From positions 1-55,597 of the forward strand of contig DASXUT010000052.1 of assembly GCA_036504675.1 (NCBI GenBank): 55,597 nucleotides of DNA, read 5' to 3'. Under the pieces are notes generated by a model that did not search any database, had not been told where the DNA came from, and saw only the letters and a list, made by a program, of their open reading frames with translations. This DNA is from Bacillota bacterium. Its GTDB lineage: Bacteria; Bacillota; Sulfobacillia; JAJYWN01; JAJZPE01. This document shows, piece after piece, positions 50,295 through 55,597 of the stretch. Each line of letters starts with the position of its first letter. Position 1 is the first letter of the stretch. The position numbers were made by a program, and so were the translations under genes.

Positions 50295-51863
50295 TCATCC
50301 CTTGAGCCGCAGCCAGATGGTCTTCAGGTAGGCCGGCTCGGCCCGGCTGACCGGGAAGTCAGGTGGCTGGGGGGCGAAGTGGCTCCGGGTGACCGTCCGC
50401 CCGGCCTCCCGGACGGCGCCCGTCACCGCCTCGATGAAACGCTCCGGCGCCAGCTTGGCGGCGTTGGTCGAGGCCAGCAGGCAACCGTCGGGCTTGAGCA
50501 GCGGCATGATCGATGCAACCAAGCGGCCGTAATCCTTGGCGGCCTGGAACGTCCCCCGGCCCTTGGCCCGCGAGAAGGTCGGCGGGTCGAGGATGACCAA
50601 GTCGTAGAGGCGACCCTTGCGGGCCAGCCGGCCGGCCCAAGCGAAGACATCGCCGTAGATGAAGTCGTGGTCGGCCGGATCAAGTCCGTTGGCGGCGAAG
50701 CTGCCGCGGCCCCACTCGAGGTACTTTCGGGACAGGTCGAGGCTGGTGACCCTGGCCCCGGCGGCGGCCGCACAGACCGAGAAGCCGCAGGTGTAGGCAA
50801 AGGCGTTGAGGACCTCCCGGCCGCGCGCCGCCGCCCGCCCCGCCTCCCAGAGGGGGAAGCCGGCCGCGACGTGACCGGTGAGGAGCCGGCGGCGGTTGTC
50901 TCTCTGGTCCAGGAAGAGGCCGACCGAGTAACCCTCATCAAAGCTGATCAGGAAGGACAAGCCGTTCTCGCGGACGGGGAATTCGCCCGAAGTGCGGCCG
51001 CCCAGGACAGGTCGGGGCGAGGCGTCCTCACCGGCCAAGCCGGCCGGGTCACGGCGGAGGACCTTCTGATAGGCGCCCAGCGCCCCGACCGCGCCGGCGA
51101 AGGCGTCGACGACCATACTGGCGCCGTCGTCCAGCGTCTCCTCCGCTTGGGCCAGCAGGTATCGACCGAAGCGGTCGAGGTAGAGTCCGGGGGCACTGTC
51201 TGAGGCCCCGTGGATGAGGCGGTAGGTGTCGGTCTCCTCCGCGTCGATGACCGCGCGGCGGAGGGCCAGCCGGGGGTCGGTCCGGAAGTCGGCGGGCACG
51301 CGGAAGGTCATCGCTTCGTCGGTGGCCGGGTGCCGAAAGCCAATCTCCTCGGCGTGAAGACAGAGGCGAGGGGCCGGGGTTCCGCCGTAGACGGCATCCC
51401 CAAGGACCGGGAAGCCCTTCTGGGCCGCCTGGACGCGGATCTGATGGGTCCGACCGGTCAGCGGCTCGGCCCGCAGGGTGGTCAGGCCGTGCGCCTCCGA
51501 GAGCCGGATGAAGCGGGTGGCGGCCGGGGCCCGGGCGACGACCGACTCGACCAACGCCTCTTCATCGGGGACGCGACGGTCGGTGACAAAGACGTAGGCC
51601 TTCTTGACCGTGCGGGTGGTGAACTGGTCGGTCAGCGAGCGCGCGGCGGCGGTCGTCTTCGGGAAGACCATCACCCCGGACGTCTCCTTGTCTAGCCGGT
51701 GGACCACGGTCAAGCCGGCCCAACGCGGCTCACGGTCGCGGAGCCATTCGTAGAGGCCCTCTCCGGCGTAGAGCGCGGGGGCGTGCGTGTTCAGACCCGG
51801 CGGTTTGCTCACCACCAGCAGGTCATCGTCCTCATGGACGAGGAGGTCACGGAGCTGCGACAC
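50295..51863 (-). CDS. RluA-type pseudouridine synthase fused to RlmI-like SAM methyltransferase
   Basis: Residues 1-210 form an RluA-family pseudouridine synthase: VVSKPPGLNTHA, VVHRLDKETSGVMVFPKT (catalytic Asp in HRLDKETSG), AEPLTGRTHQIRVQAAQKGFPVLGD. Residues about 215-522 resemble RlmI/RlmK-type 23S rRNA cytosine methyltransferases: TYRLIHGASDSAPGLYLDRFG, VGLFLDQRDNRR, VLNAFAYTCGFSVCAAAAGA (SAM-binding), DLVILDPPTFSRAKG (catalytic-type DPPxF). The PUA domain normally preceding the methyltransferase is replaced by the synthase. It would be a bifunctional rRNA modification enzyme. Confidence 0.9.
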   Translation of the reverse strand: MSQLRDLLVHEDDDLLVVSKPPGLNTHAPALYAGEGLYEWLRDREPRWAGLTVVHRLDKETSGVMVFPKTTAAARSLTDQFTTRTVKKAYVFVTDRRVPDEEALVESVVARAPAATRFIRLSEAHGLTTLRAEPLTGRTHQIRVQAAQKGFPVLGDAVYGGTPAPRLCLHAEEIGFRHPATDEAMTFRVPADFRTDPRLALRRAVIDAEETDTYRLIHGASDSAPGLYLDRFGRYLLAQAEETLDDGASMVVDAFAGAVGALGAYQKVLRRDPAGLAGEDASPRPVLGGRTSGEFPVRENGLSFLISFDEGYSVGLFLDQRDNRRRLLTGHVAAGFPLWEAGRAAARGREVLNAFAYTCGFSVCAAAAGARVTSLDLSRKYLEWGRGSFAANGLDPADHDFIYGDVFAWAGRLARKGRLYDLVILDPPTFSRAKGRGTFQAAKDYGRLVASIMPLLKPDGCLLASTNAAKLAPERFIEAVTGAVREAGRTVTRSHFAPQPPDFPVSRAEPAYLKTIWLRLKG

Positions 51864-52609
51864 GGCGATAGCCTCCTAGAAGTCACAAAGGATCACAGAG
51901 TTCGCCTGAACTCGACGATGGTGTAGCGTTCGAAGACCGCGCCTGGGGCCTGCCCCCTAGATGGCCCACGGATCGGCGATCCCCTTGACCCGGAACGGCT
52001 TGGCGCCGGGAAGGTCACGGAGATATTGCGCGTGAGTGACCGCGGGCCAACCCGCCGCTTCAGTCGCCTGAAGGATCAGGACAGGATGAACGTGTCTTCC
52101 CCGCCGGTGCCGATCTTCCCCTGCCCCTGCCTGGCCACCGTCCAGGTCATCGGCGTCGAGTCGGGCGGTGGCCGCCGGGCGGTGGGGTGTTGACGACCGG
52201 GTCCTCATCGCCCCAGGCGGATTGACGGGATGCCGTAGGATACGATGATGGTATGGTCGCTCGCGCCTCATTCATCAGACTCCCCGGCGACACCGGTTGG
52301 CCCGAGCTGATATAGACTTCCCGACCAAAGGCGGCCCTATCAAGGTCTACGGCGGCGAGGATCTGGTCCCTAGACTCCGGACCGTCCGGGCGGCCACCCG
52401 GGCGACGACCCACCGACCCGAGCGAGACGTCGCTTGCGAATGGGGCTCGGCGGACTTCGGTGACCATCCTCCTCTGCTTTTATACGTTAAAGCGATGGGC
52501 GAGTTCTCCTCCTTGTGGGGGTGAGTGCAGAAATTTTATTTAAGGAATACCTCTCCATTGAAGGAAAATGTAGGCGTCTGTCGAATGTCGTCCCTGGAGG
52601 TGAATAGCA
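51864..52609. other. Long stretch without a confident gene
   Basis: Both strands hold only short frames without recognisable start sites or families. One minus-strand frame ending at 51957 (GRHVHPVLILQATEAAGWPAVTHAQYLRDLP) has a protein-like hydrophobic pattern and might be an eroded gene end, but I cannot assign it. The last 110 bases are comparatively AT-rich and should contain the promoter of the Lys/Ala-rich gene. Confidence 0.45.
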
Positions 52610-52729
52610 ATGGCAGTCGCTAAGCCCAAGGCCGCCCCGAAGAAAGCTGCCGCTCCAAAGAAAGCTGCTCCGAAGAAGGCAGCTGTGAAGAAGCCCGCCG
52701 CCAAGAAGCCCGTCGCGAAGAAGAAGTAG
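52610..52729 (+). CDS. Lys/Ala/Pro-rich histone H1-like micro-protein
   Basis: A 39-residue protein consisting almost entirely of Lys, Ala and Pro: AVAKPKAAPKKAAAPKK, then AAPKKAAVKKPAAKK and PVAKKK. GGAGGTGA is placed 6-7 bases before the ATG and two terminators follow, so a real transcript is likely. The composition resembles histone H1-like C-terminal tails of bacterial HU or Hc1 proteins, suggesting non-specific DNA or RNA binding. Unlike those, no globular domain is attached. Codon choice varies between repeats. Function is inferred from composition only. Confidence 0.8.
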   Translation: MAVAKPKAAPKKAAAPKKAAPKKAAVKKPAAKKPVAKKK

Positions 52730-52731
52730 TG

Positions 52732-52760
52732 AAGTCGGCCTTATAGGCCGGCTTTCCCTT
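52732..52760 (+). terminator. First terminator after the Lys/Ala-rich gene
   Basis: AAGTCGGCC / GGCCGGCTT stem with a TTATA loop and a pyrimidine-rich TTCCCTT tail. Confidence 0.55.
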
Positions 52761-52780
52761 TGAGCACCAGATGAAGTTTT

Positions 52781-52807
52781 CGGCGCCTGTAGGCGCCGGA
52801 TTTTTTT
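52781..52807 (+). terminator. Second terminator, strong U tract
   Basis: CGGCGCC / GGCGCCG stem with TGTA loop, then GA and seven T. Confidence 0.8.
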
Positions 52808-52886
52808 CGCCTTGGAGGACCAGTTCTCATCGGGGACCGCCGCGATCCGCCTCACTTTATTCAACTAAAGCAGATGGACATAGTGA

Positions 52887-52913
52887 GACCCCGGTCCTCG
52901 TAGGACCGGGGTC
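52887..52913 (-). terminator. Hairpin after ychF
   Basis: GACCCCGGTCCT / AGGACCGGGGTC with a 3-base loop, 21 bases after the ychF stop. No clear U tract. Confidence 0.6.
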
Positions 52914-52934
52914 GGTCTGTCCCCTCTTGACTCT

Positions 52935-54038
52935 TCAACCGGAGTGACGGAAGTTGATGATGTCCCCATCCTTGACGATGTACTCCTTGCCCTCGAGCCG
53001 CAGCAGACCTTCGGCCTTGACCGCGCTCATCGCACCGAGCCGCGCGAGGTCCTGATACGGACAGACCTCGGCCTTGATGAAGCCGCGCTCGATGTCGGTG
53101 TGGATCTTGCCCGCCGCCCGCTTGGCGTCGGTGCCCCTGGTGATGGTCCAAGCCCTCACCTCGTCCTCACCGACGGTGAAGAACGAGATCAGGTCGAGGT
53201 GATGATAGGCCGCGGCGGCCAGCCGGTCGAGCCCCGATTGGCTCAGGCCATACTCGGCCATGAACGCCCCGCGGTCCTCCGGCGGCAGCTCACCGAGCTC
53301 CGCCTCGACCTGCCCGGAGAACTCGACGACGGGCGCGGCGATGGATGACGCGAAAGCGGCGAGAGCCTCCTTGGACGGGTAGTCGCCCCGCCGCAACTGG
53401 TCCTCGTCCAGGTTGACGGCAATCAGGAGGGGCTTCAGCGTGAGAAAGGAGTAGCTCCTCAGGAGGGCCTTCTCCTCGTCAGTCAATCGGAGCCCGGCGA
53501 TGAGCCGGCCATCCTCGAGCGCGGCCTTGCAGCGCTCCATGATCGCGAGTTCGACGTCCTGCTCCTTGGTGCGGTTCCGGGTCTTCTGCAAGACCTCCAG
53601 GCGTTTCTCGACCACAGCCAGGTCGGCCACGGAGAGTTCGAACACGATCTCCTGGGCCTCGCCCAGTGGGTCGATCTTGCCGTCGGCGGTCGGCACGCTT
53701 TCGTTAGCGAAAGCACGGGCGACCAAGACGACGGCGTCGACGTTCCTGATCTCGGCGAGGAACTGGTTCTGACCGCCGCGGCCGCCGGCCTTGCCCCCCG
53801 AGCCCTCCCGGCTGAGGCCGGGGAGATCGATGAACTGAATCCGCGCGTGGGTGGTCTTCTCCGGCTTGTAAAGGGCGGACAAGGAATCCACCCGCCGGTC
53901 GGCCACCTTGGCAACACCGACGTTGCGCTCGGACTTGCCGGTGAAGCCGGAGGCCGAAGTGGCCGCCGAACCACCGGTCAGGAGATTGAAGATGGTCGTC
54001 TTGCCGGTGGCCGGTAGACCGACCAGCCCGATGTCCAA
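52935..54038 (-). CDS. ychF: Obg-like ATPase YchF
   Basis: The 367-residue translation-factor ATPase has Walker A GLPATGKTTIFN, switch motif DLPGL and the NxxE motif NLDE in place of NKxD, explaining ATP rather than GTP preference. The C-terminal TGS domain is present (ISFFTVGEDEVRAWTI, AAGKIHTDIERGFIKAEV, GKEYIVKDGDIINFRHSG). The start is a TTG at 54038 with GAGGGGGAAGG upstream; frames extending further upstream run into tRNA genes. GLPATGKT differs from the usual GLPNVGKS. It binds ribosomes. Confidence 0.94.
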   Translation of the reverse strand: MDIGLVGLPATGKTTIFNLLTGGSAATSASGFTGKSERNVGVAKVADRRVDSLSALYKPEKTTHARIQFIDLPGLSREGSGGKAGGRGGQNQFLAEIRNVDAVVLVARAFANESVPTADGKIDPLGEAQEIVFELSVADLAVVEKRLEVLQKTRNRTKEQDVELAIMERCKAALEDGRLIAGLRLTDEEKALLRSYSFLTLKPLLIAVNLDEDQLRRGDYPSKEALAAFASSIAAPVVEFSGQVEAELGELPPEDRGAFMAEYGLSQSGLDRLAAAAYHHLDLISFFTVGEDEVRAWTITRGTDAKRAAGKIHTDIERGFIKAEVCPYQDLARLGAMSAVKAEGLLRLEGKEYIVKDGDIINFRHSG

Positions 54039-54123
54039 TGCCCTTCCCCCTCGAATAGCAGACATGGCACGGACGGCAGGGTGACCTGCCGTCCGCGACC
54101 GGCCCCGAAAGGGGCGTCTTCTG

Positions 54124-54195
54124 AGCGGAAGACGGGATTTGAACCCGCGACCCTCGCCTTGGCAAGGCGATGCTCTACCGCTGAGCCACTTCCGC
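54124..54195 (-). tRNA. tRNA-Gly (GCC)
   Basis: Acceptor GCGGAAG/CTTCCGC, T-loop GTTCAAATC, anticodon loop TTGCCAA. CCA not encoded. Confidence 0.95.
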
Positions 54196-54211
54196 TGGAA
54201 ATACCGGCGTG

Positions 54212-54296
54212 TGCGGGCGGGGAGACTTGAACTCCCACGGGGGTGAAACCCCAACGGATCCTAAGTCCGTAGCGTCTGCCGTTCCGCCACGCCCGC
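54212..54296 (-). tRNA. tRNA-Leu (TAG)
   Basis: Class II tRNA of 85 bases with a long variable arm (TTGGGG...CCCC); acceptor GCGGGCG/CGCCCGC, anticodon loop CTTAGGA. Confidence 0.95.
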
Positions 54297-54303
54297 TTGG
54301 TTG

Positions 54304-54375
54304 TGGGCCATGATGGGGTCGAACCATCCACACCCCGCTTAAAAGGCGGGTGCTCTGCCGCTGAGCTAATGGCCC
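54304..54375 (-). tRNA. tRNA-Lys (TTT)
   Basis: Acceptor GGGCCAT/ATGGCCC, anticodon stem CCCGC/GCGGG with loop CTTTTAA. Confidence 0.94.
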
Positions 54376-54379
54376 TAGA

Positions 54380-54454
54380 TGGCTGGGGCGGCTGGATTCG
54401 AACCAACGAATGCAGGATCCAAAGTCCCGTGCCTTACCACTTGGCTACGCCCCA
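54380..54454 (-). tRNA. tRNA-Gln (TTG)
   Basis: Acceptor TGGGGCG/CGCCCCA, anticodon loop CTTTGGA, encoded CCA. Confidence 0.95.
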
Positions 54455-54504
54455 TGGAAACATCGTCACGGTCGCGACGCGATGCGTCAGCGCCCCTTGA
54501 CTTG

Positions 54505-54578
54505 CGCGCCCGGCAGGACTCGAACCTGCGGCCTGCTGGTTCGAAGCCAGCCACTCTATCCAGCTGAGCTACGGGCGC
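54505..54578 (-). tRNA. tRNA-Arg (TCG)
   Basis: Acceptor GCGCCCG/CGGGCGC, anticodon stem GCTGG/CCAGC with loop CTTCGAA. CCA not encoded. Confidence 0.95.
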
Positions 54579-54688
54579 ATTGACTGACATCGACTTGACT
54601 AACCGGACTTGAACAGGGACTTAGGTGAAGCGCCTCCATCCCCGAACGTAGGCGATCAAGGACCAAAGGCGCCCGCTCTCTTAGCTTG

Positions 54689-54763
54689 GGTGAATGACGG
54701 GGCTCGAACCCGCGGCCTCCAGGGCCACAACCTGGCGCTCTAACCAGCTGAGCTACATCCACC
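54689..54763 (-). tRNA. tRNA-His (GTG)
   Basis: Acceptor GTGGATG/CATTCAC with an extra 5' G opposite C73, anticodon loop TTGTGGC. Confidence 0.95.
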
Positions 54764-54801
54764 ATGAACTATGAAGCTTAGGCCCACGTTCGGCACAGAA
54801 T

Positions 54802-54830
54802 ATCTTAACATAGCCTGGTCTCGAATTCAA
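54802..54830 (-). promoter_or_regulatory. Internal promoter before tRNA-His
   Basis: Minus strand TTGAAT, 17-base spacer, TAAGAT, about 40 bases before tRNA-His. It would drive the six tRNAs from His to Gly(GCC). Confidence 0.6.
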
Positions 54831-54960
54831 GTTGACTTCGCGACGTGTCCTTCAGGCCAGGCCCATCGCCTGGACCGCTCCTTCAGCCAGCCCCGGAAGT
54901 CGGGATGGGCGACGGCGATGAGGGCTTCGGCCCGCTGAGTTGAACCGGGCCGATGGTCTC
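54827..54960 (-). pseudogene. Acetyl-CoA hydrolase/CoA-transferase C-terminal remnant
   Basis: The frame ends QRAEALIAVAHPDFRGWLKERSRRWAWPEGHV..., matching the extreme C-terminus of acetyl-CoA hydrolase/4-hydroxybutyrate CoA-transferase family proteins (RAxALIxIAHPDFRxxLxxxA). Nothing recognisable precedes it. The segment lies between tRNA-Arg(TCT) and tRNA-His. Confidence 0.65.
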
Positions 54961-55083
54961 CGAGGCGATCTGCCGCTGCCCAAGCTGCGAACCCCCCGGT
55001 GCCGCGAAGGTTGCCGCGAAAATCAAAAGGGTCACGGGTTGCCCCGCAAACCCCGGCGGTCGTGGTGGCTTGCGCCACCCGAT

Positions 55084-55159
55084 TGGCGCGCCTGGCAGGA
55101 ATCGAACCTGCGGCCAGCTGCTTAGAAGGCAGCTGCTCTATCCCCTGAGCTACAGGCGC
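55084..55159 (-). tRNA. tRNA-Arg (TCT)
   Basis: Acceptor GCGCCTG/CAGGCGC, anticodon stem GCTGC/GCAGC with loop CTTCTAA, encoded CCA. Confidence 0.95.
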
Positions 55160-55167
55160 AGCATTTG

Positions 55168-55238
55168 AGCGGGTGATGGGAATCGAACCCACGTATCAAG
55201 CTTGGAAGGCTAGCGCTCTACCATTGAGCTACACCCGC
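55168..55238 (-). tRNA. tRNA-Gly (TCC)
   Basis: Acceptor GCGGGTG/CACCCGC, anticodon loop CTTCCAA. CCA not encoded. Confidence 0.95.
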
Positions 55239-55250
55239 GGATGCTGATAT

Positions 55251-55280
55251 AGTATAGCACAGGCGTCGCCAAAAAGTCAA
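55251..55280 (-). promoter_or_regulatory. Promoter of the tRNA array
   Basis: Minus strand TTGACT, 18-base spacer, TATACT with TGC before it, 12 bases before tRNA-Gly(TCC). Confidence 0.75.
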
Positions 55281-55359
55281 AAACGCGGCCCATGAAACGC
55301 AGTCATAGCGCAGTTCTGAAGCCGTTTTCCTGGTTTGCCTCGATGGATCAAGGCCCCCG

Positions 55360-55597
55360 TCACCCCTGGGCCAACCGGGCCGCAGGCTTGAGGAATTTCT
55401 CCCGTCTGAACCATTGGATGGTGTCGGCGATGCTTTCCGTGATCGGCCGCGGTCTCCACCCCAGTTCCGTCGAAGCCTTGGCGTGGCTGGTCAGGGAGTT
55501 GCTGCGGAGGGTCAGGAGGCTCTCGCGGGTGAAGAGCGGGCGGGCGCCGGCCAGCCGACTGAACGGCTCGGTCGCCGCCGCGGCCACGTCGGCCAAC
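55360..55597 (-). CDS. NAD-dependent epimerase/dehydratase, C-terminal part (5' end outside window)
   Basis: The 78 visible residues (ADVAAAATEPFSRLAGARPLFTRESLLTLRSNSLTSHAKASTELGWRPRPITESIADTIQWFRREKFLKP) match the C-terminus of extended SDR proteins of the dihydroflavonol-4-reductase or sugar-epimerase type: the S...KA..ELGW.PRP..ES..DT..WF pattern is characteristic. The Rossmann domain lies beyond the window, so substrate cannot be discussed. It is separated from the tRNA array by about 80 bases containing the array promoter. Confidence 0.85.
   Translation of the reverse strand, partial: LADVAAAATEPFSRLAGARPLFTRESLLTLRSNSLTSHAKASTELGWRPRPITESIADTIQWFRREKFLKPAARLAQG

Noticed and set aside
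54039-54254. N-terminal extension of YchF
   Set aside because: It would run through tRNA-Gly(GCC); the TTG at 54038 has a good ribosome site and fits the family N-terminus.
1-55597. CRISPR arrays, insertion sequences and phage genes
   Set aside because: No regularly spaced repeats, transposase, integrase or structural phage proteins were recognised in either strand.

Overview
The window is very GC-rich chromosomal DNA from a spore-forming, high-GC member of the Bacillota. I infer this from spoIVFA/spoIVFB and gerW homologues, T-box leaders on valS and trpS, paired LonA and LonB proteases, and gene orders typical of Clostridia-like genomes: valS...SPOR-DUF4321-maf-radC-mreBCD-pbp2-minCD-rodA-spoIVFA-spoIVFB-radical SAM-DUF2344, and tig-clpP-clpX-lonB-lon. 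No phage, insertion sequence or CRISPR array was seen. The species cannot be named from this sequence.

Layout. (1) 1-4165 and 12695-30544, mostly minus strand: an elongation, division and sporulation cluster. It covers cell shape (mreBCD, pbp2, rodA), septum placement (minC, minD and an unusual MinE-like protein), sporulation processing (SpoIVFA/SpoIVFB), radC, maf, DUF4321, a SPOR protein, an ECF sigma/anti-sigma pair and valS. (2) 4332-12558 is an insertion that splits this cluster between rodA and spoIVFA. It carries an M1 peptidase, an M20 peptidase, an amino-acid permease, a tiny RCKP zinc-ribbon protein, two decayed Crp/Fnr regulators, a truncated SUMF1-like protein, a membrane protein and a heme O synthase-like prenyltransferase. 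Two near-identical TTGAC-N4-GTCAA boxes lie at promoter spacing within it. (3) 30519-37945 is mixed: GNAT, PIG-L deacetylase, GerW, a GH18-type protein, a D-Ala-D-Ala ligase-like enzyme, a DMT transporter and a hypothetical. (4) 38046-48862 is the proteostasis block (lon, lonB, clpX, clpP, tig). Between lonB and clpX sits a redox operon: a TlpA-like lipoprotein, a CD1871A-like CXXC peptide and a polyferredoxin. (5) 48913-55597 holds trpS with a T-box, a pseudouridine synthase/methyltransferase fusion, a Lys/Ala-rich micro-protein, ychF, eight tRNA genes and the end of an epimerase gene.

Main discoveries. The TlpA-like gene is interrupted by one in-frame UGA exactly where the first redox cysteine of the thioredoxin motif belongs (UGAC for CxxC). 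A compact hairpin with a GU-containing loop follows 18 nt later. I read this as a selenocysteine lipoprotein with a bacterial SECIS element. The gene after minD encodes the N-terminal, MinD-binding part of MinE fused to a roughly 300-residue Pro/Ala-rich tail with three 14-residue repeats, and it lacks the MinE topological-specificity domain. The adjacent MinC has an approximately 150-residue linker of similar composition, so the whole Min system looks remodelled.

Other points: the two Crp/Fnr-type boxes beside dead regulator genes; two genes whose only well-placed start codons are ACG and ATA; a missing folC with a glycosyltransferase relic in its usual neighbourhood; and a CoA-transferase relic inside the tRNA array.
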